NCBI RefSeq assembly: GCF_000499845.2
Contig: NC_023758.2
Span: 29,166,525-29,230,524 of the forward strand
Direction: 5' to 3'
From: Phaseolus vulgaris
Taxonomy: Eukaryota > Streptophyta > Magnoliopsida > Fabales > Fabaceae
Length of the DNA stretch: 64,000 nucleotides
The notes under the pieces were generated by a model. It worked only from the letters and a program-made list of their open reading frames with translations, was not told the origin of the DNA and ran no database searches. How positions within the stretch are numbered: position 1 is the first letter of the stretch; each line of letters opens with the position of its first letter. Positions 37,200 to 48,689 of this stretch are shown here, in pieces. A program made the translations under genes and the position numbers.

Positions 37200-38825
37200 T
37201 CCCTATGTTAGAAATCTAATACAAGAGACTTAGGTATTGAGGAGATTTTTCATTTTTAACTTTAAATATATTCTTTTTAAAAAAGTGATATATAAAATTT
37301 TAAATTTAACTTAATTTTACAAAATTATTTTTAAAGTAATATTTACACTTATTTATATATTATAAATTAATATTATCTATTATGTGAGATTTTAACAATA
37401 AAAAAAATTTGAAATTTACTTTAGACTTAATTGTAGTTTGAACACAAATTGAACTTTAAGGAATTAGGTTGAATGAACATGTTATATTGGTAGGTAATAC
37501 GCTGAAACTCCTTTTTTTAGACTTTTTTTTTAAGTCATGTCGTGCTTAAATATGCAGTGTAAAGTGAGAAGGTGAGATTAAAGTGAAAGAGTAATTTTTA
37601 GTATGTTTTTTTTTTATTTCATTTAACTTGGTTGCAATGCTTATAGAAAAAATTACATTTTTATTTTAGATATTTTGTTTACTTTACTTAAAATTGGTTG
37701 GATTAATCGTCCTTTTTCTCTAGACCTTTAATTAGTAGATGATAAAAAGTAAGAATTTAGCTAAAATTAAGTTGTTATCTTAATTTTAATTGGTATCTCA
37801 TTTTGTTCCATGTGAAATATGCTAAGACGGTGGAGATAGGTAAGGTTTTTGTATAGTTTTGGTTCCTTGTGATGATCCCCATCTCTTTTGGGTTAGTAAC
37901 TTGTTTGTAAAATTACTTGTTTTATTTTTTATTTTTCACACCTAGTAATAAACCAATGATTGAAGTAACACCTTACACGTAAAAGAATTGAATCAGCATC
38001 GAGTTCAACTTGATATCCAAGTTTTTCATATTAGGATTCGAATTAGTTGTATTCATCCAAAATTTTCCGCAATGTAAAAGATTGTGATGGTGAAAACAAT
38101 GAATAAACAAGTTTTCCTTTTAAATATTAATTTAAGGCAAAGAAAAAAATTCACCATACCAATTTAAACTTGTACTCTATTACCTTTCAAATCTTTCAAA
38201 ATTACTTTCTATTTCGGATTTAAAAATTTAAAATTCAAAAAATACAGTTCAAAAAAACCAAATTAAATTATATTCTGAAAAATAAATTTAAAATCCAAAA
38301 AATACATTTTGAAAGAGAAAATTCAGAAAAAAAAATTAGAAATGTATTTTGAAATTTTAAATTTGAAAATGTATTTAAAAAAAATTATTCACATTTTCAT
38401 TATTTCACTGGATACAAATTGAGATTTATATGATGGAGGAAGAAATTGCCTTAATTTAAACATGATGATAAAGCCCTTTCGGATTGGGCTAAGCCTGTGT
38501 GTACAACGATATGCTCCTTACTCTTTCTTCCTACACCTCCATTCCTTCTTGTGTCACCCCATACTGTGAAAATACTGTTTTATCTTTTTTTTGTGCCATC
38601 CATACATAATCTGAAATATGTTTTTGGATTCGGAAGTGTTCTTTAGGTTTATAAAATCTGGAACTCTTTTTTAAATTTGAAAAAAGCTTTCAGATTATGT
38701 AATCAGGAAGCTAATCACACATCTAAAAAAAAGACATCTGAATTATATAATTTCCGAAATATTAAAAAAAAAATTGCTCCACCCCCACATGAGCCCAAGA
38801 AAAGAAAATAAAGAACAATGCAAAG
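37200..38825. other. Intergenic, no gene seen
   Basis: AT-rich DNA with poly(A) and poly(T) tracts. A slightly GC-richer patch at 38470-38580 has no coding frame I can recognise. Confidence 0.5.
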
Positions 38826-38839
38826 AAAAAAAACGAAAA
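38826..38839 (-). terminator. Pol III terminator of tRNA-Asn
   Basis: Immediately after the tRNA 3' end, the transcribed (minus) strand reads TTTT at 38839-38836 and then a run of eight T at 38833-38826, a strong RNA polymerase III stop with backup. Confidence 0.8.
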
Positions 38840-38863
38840 CGCTAGAAGGAGGGGTTGAACCTC

Positions 38864-38896
<33 letters not shown>

Positions 38897-38913
38897 AACT
38901 GAGCTATTCCAGC
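38840..38913 (-). tRNA. tRNA-Asn (GTT)
   Basis: 74 bases on the minus strand fold into a full cloverleaf. The acceptor stem GCTGGAA pairs with TTCTAGC (one G-U pair), with discriminator G at 38840. The D stem is GCTC/GAGC, the anticodon stem TGTGG/CCACA with loop CTGTTAA (anticodon GTT), and the T stem GGAGG/CCTCC with loop TTCAACC. The internal A box (TAGCTCAGTTGG) and B box (GGTTCAACCC) are intact. No intron. No CCA is encoded, as expected for a nuclear gene. Confidence 0.97.
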
Positions 38914-40077
38914 TTGTTGATTACATAATCAAATTTAAAAATAATAAAGTAAAATATTCATAAATATTAATAATCCCACCACTTTTTGTCTTTTTCATGT
39001 CCATGTGATGAGTGGGATATGGAGAAGTTTTGGAATTGTATTGATCCAATTGCAGCTGCACAAATTTGACTTGATTGTCTGGCATTTAGAAGAACAATTT
39101 TGCAGCTTGAAAGGTCATAATCAGAAATCATATATGGTGGGTCACTCATGTACAACCTACATCATAGCCATCTCTTACAGGTACTACTAATGGTGATGAT
39201 AAGTATATTGGGTCATATACTTAATTGATTTTAACTAACACGGACAAACTTATTAAAAAAATTCACCAAACAGGGCCTAACCTATCAATTAATGAAGAAG
39301 AATATAGTGAATAAAATAAAACAAAAACCACTTTACACCACAGACAATATGCTTTCAATTTTATTCCATTTTTTATTCTTTTACATTCCTCTCTTTGAAT
39401 CCGTGCGATTCACCATTTTTTTTTTCGGAACGAGTTTAACATTTATTAATAAAAATTATTTTATAGCATATTAAATAACTATTTTTATATACTATATTTG
39501 AATTAGAATAATAACAATAACATTATAAAGTAATTAATAATAAAAATATTATAAAATTGTATGGTATTAATCTAAAATATAATTTTTTTAGAACGATTTG
39601 ACATAATGTAATAATGTAATGTGTAGACTTTGGAGGAGATTGAAGAAATGAATGTCTTATGTCAACAAATCATTATATATTAATTGTAATAAATTTTCAA
39701 CAATTTTTCAATATAAATAATTCAAATTTCTAAATAAATAAATTCTAGACTAGTAATTATAAATGTTTATGCAAACTCTAAATAAATATTAACTTTGAAC
39801 AAAATTTAGACGTATTACATTTAGAATCCAAGAACGAGTTTACTTTCGTAACGCATGCAGTGTACATAGATGTATTTTTCAAAACTTGAAACACAATCTT
39901 GAATCAAAAGAAATGAAATCCATTTCTGATATGCATAATAATTAAAATACAATAGTAATGTTAACATTAATAATATTAATAAATATAATAATAATAATAA
40001 TTATGACTGATTTTATGTGACTAAAAAATGTAGTCATTATTTCAGTTATGAAATCGTAAAAATAATTTTTGGTAACT
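38914..40077. other. Intergenic, no gene seen
   Basis: AT-rich with several simple A/T tracts and an ATA/ATT run near 39980-40000. Two overlapping short open frames on opposite strands near 39.0-39.2 kb show no recognisable domain. Confidence 0.5.
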
Positions 40078-40082
40078 AATAA

Positions 40083-40669
40083 TATTAGGAAATTGATTTT
40101 AAGTCTAATTCAATCTCATAAAATTGGCTTATGATGTGAGGTTTGTACCCACTTATATACTATGAAATTTCCTCATCTCTAGTCGATATGTGAGCTCCAA
40201 CACACCTCCTCACACCGAAGTGACAGCTCGTGCGTGGGATAACATATTATGGGTGGTCCGATAACGGGTGGCCTAATAAGCCCAACAAACACTCATTAGG
40301 AATAGACTCGAAAATGGCTCTGATATCATATTAAGAAGTGAACTTTAAGCCTAACTCAACCTCAAAAGCCAGTTTTATTAGGTTGAGTTAGACTTAAGGT
40401 CCACTTTGTAATATGGTATCAGAGTCATTTAAAGCCCATCCTAGCGAATGTTTATTGGGCTTATCAAACCACCCGCTATCGGACCGTTATCGGTCCACCC
40501 ATATTATGTTATCCCACGCATGAGTTGTCACTCTCGGCGTGAGGGAGTGTGTTGGAGATCACACATCGACTAGAGATTGAGACAATTCATTGTATATAAG
40601 TGGGTGCAAACCAAATCTCATAAGCTGGTTTTATGAAGTTGAGTTATGCTTAAAGTCCACTTTGTAATA
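40083..40669. mobile_element. Palindromic double TRIM retrotransposon
   Basis: Two TRIM units lie head to head around a centre near 40375. The right unit (+) has a truncated 5' LTR (GGTTGAGTTAGACTTAAGG...), a primer-binding site TGGTATCAGAGTC at 40415-40427 (complementary to initiator tRNA-Met), about 110 internal bases, a purine-rich tract (CGTGAGGGAGTG) and a 3' LTR starting TGTTGGAGATCACACATCG. The left unit is the same in reverse: LTR at 40083-40195, purine tract as CACCTCCTCACACC, primer site as GGCTCTGATATCA. The arms are about 290 bases. The whole is flanked by AATAA at 40078-40082 and 40670-40674, so it looks like one insertion event. No coding capacity, as is normal for TRIMs. Confidence 0.8.
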
Positions 40670-41143
40670 AATAATTACCACATTTTTCGGTCATTGCTTT
40701 CGTTCACTATTGAACAATTTTTTAGTGGTGTTCTTTATTATTTTTATGAGGAAAGGCAACTTATTCTACACTTTGAGAAAATAATATAAATCCATTTTTA
40801 CAGGTTGATTCAAGAGAGGAATCAACCTGTAACATAGTTTAAGGAAGTCTTTGAGTTAGATTTTTATGAAAATCAATATGGTTATATGAGATGAAACACC
40901 AATGATGAATAAATTATGCTTTGAAGCATTTGATTGAACTTGAAATATATTATGAAAATTGTAGATGAAGAAAATAGTGAAAAGTTGTTCGGTGGTAAAG
41001 TTTTTTTTTTAGGTGATTTTAGACAAACTTTGTGTGTTTTAAAAAATGGATCAATACATGATGTGGTTAAGTAATTAATAAATTACTTTGAATTTATGGA
41101 AAAATTACAAAATTTTAAAGTTTTAACAAAATATGAGATTAAC

Positions 41144-41532
41144 ACTAAAAGAAAATCATGAAATAGAAACCAATTTTTAGAGACCAAAATAATTAGTTAC
41201 AATATGAACTAAAATAGAGACTATTTTAGAAACTAACAAAAAAATTGGTTTCTAAATTAGTTTATATTATTTTCTATTATTGTTAAATAGTTTTTAAATT
41301 GGTATCTAATTAGCAACTAAGGTTTTAACTACCAATTATTTAGTTTCTAAATTTGGTAGCAAAAACCTTGGTTGCTAATTAGATACCAATTTAGAAACTA
41401 TTTAACAATATAAACTAATTTAGAAACCAAATTTCTTTTTAGTTTCTAAAATGGTCTCTAATTTAGTTACTATTGCAACTAATTATTTTGGTTTGTATAA
41501 ATTGGTTTTTATTTCATAATTTTCTTGTAGTG
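41144..41532. mobile_element. Fold-back CACTA MITE, copy 1
   Basis: Ends CACTAAAAGAAAATCATGAA and, at the right, TTTCATAATTTTCTTGTAGTG. A TAA target duplication (41141-41143 and 41533-41535) has the 3-base size expected for CACTA elements. The 389 bases are almost wholly palindromic: GCAACTAAGGTTTTAACTACC in the left arm pairs with GGTAGCAAAAACCTTGGTTGC in the right arm around a loop of about 20 bases near 41340. No transposase, so non-autonomous. Confidence 0.85.
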
Positions 41533-42670
41533 TAAACACGACAAAAACCAATGAAAGTGCAAAACATATCACATAATTCATTGATTAGATTTTCAACATT
41601 AGAGATAGAAACATGAATTTAAGTGAAGATGTGGAACAAAATATTACCATACCACAATATCTTTTAAGTTGAAAACAATGAATCACCTTTAGTGTCATTG
41701 GTTGAGTTTTTCTGTCCTTATTTTATTTTATTTTATTTTACCTAATATGATGTCTTCTAATTTTTTTTTTTTGGTAAAACAATATTCTATCCTACAATTG
41801 AATATGAGAAAAAAAGTGGATGATTTGATTTTATCTTCAATATTTTGTGAATAAAAAATTATTTAAGTTTAAAAACACACTGTTAATCAATGATAAAATT
41901 TAAAGTGAATAGTTGACACCAGGGATTTGTGTGTTGTAAGTAGTATATTTTGTTTGATAAATTAAATTTTAATTTTCCTAATTAATTTTGTGAAGTTTAT
42001 TTATCAACTTTAAAATAATATTGAAAAGAAACTAAATTTACTACGATAAGAAAATAGAAAATGGACATCAGATTTTAAATTAATTGTTCATTCTATTAAT
42101 TAAATAGAAAATATTATATATATATTATCTATATAATTTTATATATAATTTTAAAAATAGATATTTTAATTATATACTAAGTTTTAACGAAAAAAGGCAT
42201 ATCTATAGATTCAACTAAATGTATTTTTAATTATATTATATATAGAGAACTCATATTTGCATTATATTATAAAGGAAATAATAAAAAATAAATTAAAATT
42301 ACTGTAAGATAATATTTTAAAAATGAAAATTTTATAAATTATGGAAAGTATTTATATATATACACATATATTATATTTTATATGAAAATTAATTAAAAAG
42401 ACATAAAAATATAGAATTAAAGTAATTAAAAAATAACTAAAATAAAAGAAATAATATAAATAAAATAAAATTAAAAGAGAGATAATAAAACATGGTACAA
42501 AATATTAAAATTCAAATATTAAGTAAAAATAATTTAATAGAATAAATCATCCTCCACAATTATTAAAAATAATACTAAATTAGGCACCTAACAAAATTAA
42601 ATGATTAAAAAAATGTGATTTTGTTGTAGATGACACATATTTAGTGTTGAGAACATGATATTTGTTTTAA

Positions 42671-43070
42671 CACTTACAGAAAATTATGAAATAAAAACTA
42701 ATTTATATAAACCAAAATAATTAGTTGCAATAGTAACTAAATTAGAGACCATTTTAGAAACTAAAAAGAAATTTGGTTTATAAATTAGTTTCTATTATTT
42801 TCTATTATTGTTAAATAGTTTCTAAATTGGTATCTAATTAGCAACCAAGGTTTTTGCTACCAAATTTAGAAACTAAATAATTGGTAGTTAAAACCTTAGT
42901 TGCTAATTAGATACCAATTTAAAAACTATTTAACAATAATAGAAAATAATAGAAACTAATTTAGAAACCAATTTTTTTTTAGTTTCTAAAATAGTCTCTA
43001 TTTTAGTTCATATTGTAACTAATTATTTTGGTCTCTAAAAATTGATTTATTTGATGATTTTCTGGTAGTG
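42671..43070. mobile_element. Fold-back CACTA MITE, copy 2 (inverted relative to copy 1)
   Basis: 400 bases closely similar to the copy at 41.1 kb, with ends CACTTACAGAAAATTATGAA and TTTTCTGGTAGTG. The central block reads as the reverse complement of copy 1 (CAAGGTTTTTGCTACC left, GGTAGTTAAAACC right), so the two copies are in opposite orientation 1.1 kb apart. Flanking trinucleotides TAA and TTA do not match perfectly. Confidence 0.8.
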
Positions 43071-43299
43071 TTATATAAACATTCAATCGTTTTAAATTAT
43101 TTAAAAATAAATAAATAATATAAGAACATATATAACTTAAATTTATATAATACATGTCAAAGAATACATTAAACATTGTATATTATCCATGATGATATAT
43201 CAATTTTCAAATAGGGTACAAAATGAAAGGATTCAAACACATTACATAATACTTCAGGAATTTTTTTTAAGATAAATAACAAAAAACAATATATTAATT

Positions 43300-43800
43300 T
43301 ACAATTTTGGTTTGTGATTTTTCATTCTTAATGTTTCTTTTCAATGTCTCTAAATAAATATCTATATTTGTTGACTAAAGTAGTTGCATTATATCTTTTA
43401 AGTGAATTCTTTACCATTTGTTATACAATGTCAATAGATGAACTATCATTGTTTAAATGTTTTTATTGTGAAGACTTACTATTTTCAGAATACACGTCCT
43501 GAACAAAATTTTCTCAATCTTAATCTTAATGGTTAGAGATAAATAAATAAAAATTACAAATTTGGTTAGTGATTTCTCAATCTTAATGTTTATTTTTAAA
43601 GCCTCTAAAAGAAGATCTATATTTATTGACGAAAAAAGTGACTGCATTATCTCTTTTAAGTATAGTCAATACCATCTGTTATATGTAAAATACTTTTGCA
43701 ATGTGAATAGAGAAATAATAATTATATGAATGATTTACTGTGAAGAAATGACAATTTTCATAATTCACATCCTGAACAATTTTCTAGTCTAAAAGGACCT
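43300..43800. repeat. Diverged direct duplication, unit about 250 bases
   Basis: Two blocks share the ordered words ACAATTTTGGTTTGTGATT / ACAAATTTGGTTAGTGATT, TTCTTAATGTTT / AATCTTAATGTTT, CTCTAAA...GATCTATATTT, TCTTTTAAGT, and CACATCCTGAACAA / CACGTCCTGAACAA. The offset is about 250-270 bases. A weaker third trace follows near 44.06-44.17 kb. Origin unknown. Confidence 0.6.
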
Positions 43801-46524
43801 GTTATGTAGAATACCTCTGCAATGCTAAAATATTACTGTTTGATTTTTTTAGAATGAATAATTGACCATTTCTAGTCCCATTTTGTTTAATATCAATAGA
43901 ATCATGAATAATATGAATGAGAAACATGTAAAACTATTAAGAAAAAATATAGTAACTAGTATGTCTTTTGAGTGGATCACTACCATATAATTGATAAAAA
44001 CATTATTAGTGTACAAACCAATTATCTGTGATTAAGTATCAATTTGAAAACTTGGTTAATAAATCTTCTAAAGAAATACGTTTTAATGCTTTACAAAACG
44101 AACAATTTTGTATTTTAAAAATACATGTTATGCATAATACCCTTGAAAATATAAATATTTTGAAGTCTAGGTATAATACCTCATTAATTAAAGTTGAAAT
44201 AATAAGATAATGATATAATATACATTGAAAAACTGACTTTTCAAAACTATATACTTATAACCGTATTCTGAACTTTTATAGATACATAGTTCCTAAACTT
44301 AGTGTAATCATATTATAAAATTATAATATTAATTATGTATTTTATTTATGTTTTGTTAATATTATAATTTTATTTTCTTATTTTTATTTTATAGTTATAT
44401 ATTGTTATTAATAGTATAATTATTTTTTTTTCAATTTTTTAAATAAATTTATGTAATATTTAATTTTTTATATTATATATAATTATATTAATAATTATAA
44501 TAGTAATAAAATAATTAATATTATTAATAGTTTGAATAATTTATATTATTAATAATTTGAAAATACATGCACAAGGTATTTAGTTAAAATATAAAAATCC
44601 TACATGGAATCAATAAATCACTACCAATCTCTTCATTTGAACGAAGAATAAAAAAAATGTGTTTTCACCTCTCTCACCTACTTTTTCACTCTAAAAAAAC
44701 ACTGAAATAAAGTCAAGAAAAATTAGAGAATTTTCTTTAGTGGGACAATGTATGTAAGTTGATAGCTGAGTCATGCAACGTGTATAGGGATAACCACATG
44801 TGTTCCATAGAGAACAAGTCCATCTATATTTTTTTGGCAAACTTTGTTTTGATTATTAGTTTATATCTTTTTCTCAAATTTTCCAGAACTAACAGGTGAC
44901 AAACATTTTTATTTATGATCCCTCAATTATTATATTTATAGATATCTAAACAATAAAGTAATAACTTTATTTCATGAGGAAAATGAACTAACAATAACAA
45001 TATTAAACTCTTTTTTCTATAACCAGATAATAGTGTGTAATTGTTTATAGCTATTGAAGTCTTATTTTATTCAATCTCATTCAACTTTATATGCAATTAT
45101 AATAACTTGATTTGAAATGGGGCAGTGGAAAGAAACAAGGTTTGAGATAGGGATTTATCATTTACTAGGTGCCTGCATGTGGGCTCACAATCTTTATGTT
45201 CCCATCTTCTATCCACATTCAACATGTGCATAAGATTCTTATAGCCACCAGATAAGCCCTATGCTTGTCTACGTAGCTCATGACAATAAGTCTACACAAA
45301 AATTCAAATTTCTAGCATCCAAACAAAGAATCATACTTACTATGTCACAAACCACTCAAATCAGTTTTTTTTATGATGATAAGGGACTAAAGTAATCTGA
45401 AAGAGTGCTATGAAAATCTAAAACTAAATGATTAAGGTTATGCTTCCACAAACATTTTTGGTTCAATAGGTTTTTTATCCTTCAAAACCTTTTAGCTAAC
45501 GACACTATCCTCTGTTCTTCACCACTTGGTGAGGTAGAGAGACACGACAGATTCCCAAGTCCCCACACAAATACAGCTTTAGGTGTGGTTTGTGGAGCTG
45601 TGATTGTACCAAATTCACATGCCCCCATCCTCATCATTTGTAGCTCTTTTTGTCATTGCTTAATTTTTTTTACCTTTTCTTTCACAAAGTTTTTCTCGAA
45701 TGTTTCCGTTACTGAATGGTTTACAAAGAAATTATTCCAAGGAATTGCTTGGCTCATGTTCTGTCCTTTTCCTTTCTCCTTTCCATTACTCTAATCTTCC
45801 AGTCAGAAAGGGCTGGTGCATGTCCTCATCAATCCCACCATTTTGTCTAGCATTGATTGGAAAATTGAAAATCTTTGATCATGATATGGTGTTGTATTTC
45901 TAATTTGTGTAATGCCATATCCATTAACCCCAAAATCATAATGTTTTTTCCCTTAAATATGTAATCAGTGTACAAAAATATGTGTTGAAAGATACCATTG
46001 TTACTCTTACTGGGTGAAAGTTTCGGTTCAGTGAAAGAAAATATTATTCATCTTTAGTGATTGATCTTATATCTGTCTGTCTCTTACCCTAAAAAAAGAA
46101 CGAATTAATATCTCTGTTTCATTTTGTCAAACTAATAATTGATAATAATATGATGATTCCCTAATAATAATTCAATTCATTGATTTTCAGATTTGGCTCT
46201 CTGCCTTACACCGATTGCTCTTTTGTCACTCACATATGGCTACTTATTTTCTAATCCATATTGTTAACTCCAATTTATAACCAGAATAAGACAAAGTACC
46301 ATGTTATATAATTAATGACAGAGTAAATTAACATACATTTAAAAAAGTTGAGAAGAAGAAAACTTTGAATGGGAATTACCCTTTTACAGCATATGGTACT
46401 ATGCACAAATGGTAAGAGCTTAAAGGCATTATAGGCTCCTCAAACCAACTCTTAGCTAAAGAAAATAATTGAGAAGATAAAGAAGCATACACACTCAGAC
46501 ACACACCTCAAAAGGAAGGATAAC
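43801..46524. other. Intergenic, upstream of the small gene at 46.5 kb
   Basis: Very AT-rich to about 44.6 kb, then more balanced. From about 45.1 to 46.5 kb the base composition is typical of promoter or leader DNA. Open frames near 45.6-45.9 kb are rich in Phe/Ser/Leu without a family signature. I do not call a gene. Confidence 0.45.
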
Positions 46525-46857
46525 ATGTCAAACTCCACACCAATGGAAAAGGATCTCACAATGACAGTGCAGCGATCCTCTTACATGCCGGGGTGCATGA
46601 TGTCCCCTTCGTGCTTGCCAATCCACAACGAGTTCCAGTACTCAAGAATCAAGTACTGCAGCAACCCCAGAAAGAGGGTGAGAAGGTGGAGGAACATCCT
46701 CAGAAGGTTCATGAGGGAGAGCAAGACCTTGTGTAGATCCAAACCTATGTCATTTCAATATGACCCTGTTAGCTACTCCCAGAACTTCGATGAGGGTTGC
46801 CATCTTGATGAACCTAGGCCAGGGCTGCAAGAAGTTAGGTGGGATTTACATCATTGA
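46525..46857 (+). CDS. Small conserved plant protein of unknown function
   Basis: A single-exon frame of 110 residues with strong coding character: balanced base composition in an AT-rich setting, and ordered motifs. N-terminal part: MSPSCLPIHNEFQYSRI. Middle: a basic Arg/Trp helix RKRVRRWRNILRRFMRES. C-terminal part: SKPMSFQYDPVSYSQNFDEG followed by an acidic/Pro tail and EVRWDLHH. I recognise this order from a family of short unnamed plant proteins often seen as root- or stress-expressed transcripts, but I know no biochemical role. There is no signal peptide or membrane segment; the basic patch could bind nucleic acid or membrane, or be a nuclear localisation signal (inference). The first ATG of the frame is used. 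Confidence 0.75.
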   Translation: MSNSTPMEKDLTMTVQRSSYMPGCMMSPSCLPIHNEFQYSRIKYCSNPRKRVRRWRNILRRFMRESKTLCRSKPMSFQYDPVSYSQNFDEGCHLDEPRPGLQEVRWDLHH

Positions 46858-48689
46858 TTGTGTAACTCTGGCTATTACCTGTTTAGGCTTGAATGTAAGA
46901 AGAACATTGAAATGGCCTGTTGTTTTGACACATGCTAACTTTTAGTTAGTGTATGGTACAAACAAACAAACTATTCCTTCTTCAAGATTGTATATGGTGT
47001 ATCTCATTCATATTTGTCACAATAGCAAAGTTCTTTTAATTGAAAACTTTTCTGTATATATTGGATCCACCAGTAGTACTGATTGATGCAGTAATATTAC
47101 TTTACTAAGCAATCTTGTGATTGCTTCAGTTCTGGTTGTGTTATGTTGAATGCTGCTTTGTTCCAATGGTTGGATTCTCCAAAAAAAATCTATTCTTTAT
47201 CGCATGATGCTAGCTAGCACTTTGTAGTCAGTGAAATAGAGTATGTTTTATCAACTAAGAAACCCCTTCATATTTTTCATTAGGAGAAAAAGGCAGATGC
47301 TCTGCAATTGAGTTTTTCTCTGGATTATCAAGACAGAAGAATGCAGATTCTGGAGTGTGCAATTTAATGCCTTTCTAACAGTGACGGCCTAAAGAATATG
47401 ATGTATGGTTCAAAAAGCCATTGTAATGAGCTAAGCATGTTAGCTTGTTGTTTCTAGTTTTGACCATGGGGTGTGGTTGTGGGGTATATATGGTTAACTT
47501 AATCACATGTACAAAAAGAACATGGTGGTATTGGGAATTATTATGTACAGAAATCTGCATTTTAACACTTTTCTTTTTGGTTTTGGGTAGCATAGTTGCA
47601 CTTCACTTAGAGTTTTTCTTGCTATTCTAACACATAAAGGGACAATTATTCCAAGAATCAAAATCTGATATGAAATTAGAAGTGGATCTGAAAGATGCTG
47701 TAGAACAAAATGAAAAAGGAAAAAGAAAAAAGAAAAAAGAAAGAAGAATATTACGGCCACCTAACCATTTTTCCGTTTTCTTTAAATTATAAAAATTTTA
47801 GAATCTTGTTAAGATACATAGACATGATTAAAAAATGGTTAACTTTTATAATGGCAAAACTTTATATTAAAAAATATGAGCGCATATTTTGTGATTAACC
47901 CTTGTTACATTTTTATAGTTTATTTAGTCATTTTTTATATTACTTATTTTGTTTTGATTTTTTTTTCTCTTTTTAATTTGTAAATGATATATTAAATTAA
48001 CATAAAATTAGCTTAATAATAATTATCTTTCATGAAGATATATATTGGAGATTCTATGTAAACTAAAATATGACAAACCTATAATACAACGAGTAGAAAC
48101 TTTATCTTACATATTAGTTTTATAAAATTAATTCAATTTAAAGTTTACTTTTTAATAATACTCTTAATTACTTTAATTTATAAATAATAGATGTTACGTG
48201 GCTCTAATATAAAATTATAATTATTTTAACAATTTAATTTGTTTCAAATTATGGTTGTTTTACCAATTTAAGATAATATTTGTAATTTTTTTAGTTATAC
48301 CCCAAAAAAAAAACACACACATATATATATATATATATAATATTACATTTTACGAAACTGTTATATTAATTAGTTAGTATAAAAATATAATAGTTCCCTA
48401 ATGCATATACATTAAACTCAAATAGCTATAGTTTTTTGAAACTAAGGGAGAAGGATTATCTTTTTCAAAATTCAATATATGATCCAAATTTAAATTCAAT
48501 AAATAAACTATATTTAAAATTTAGATCTAATAAAATAGATTGAATAAAATAGACTGAATGTAAAATCTAGATTCATTTTTTTTAAAATCAAATTGAATTT
48601 AATCTTCTAAATTTCAATTTCAATTTAAACTAAATTAAATTTATTTTGTATAGATTTTTAAATTAAATTTAAATTTATATTGAATTGGT
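46858..48689. other. Intergenic, no gene seen
   Basis: The first 300 bases are probably the 3' untranslated region of the preceding gene. The rest is AT-rich, with a CA/TA microsatellite at about 48312-48339. Confidence 0.45.

Noticed and set aside
38840..38913. Organelle-derived tRNA
   Set aside because: I judged it an ordinary nuclear tRNA-Asn because of the intact Pol III boxes and T-run terminator, with no flanking organelle sequence; a short organelle insertion cannot be fully excluded without a search.
45585..45903. Phe/Ser-rich open frames before the small gene
   Set aside because: Composition like translated T-rich leader DNA; no family similarity.
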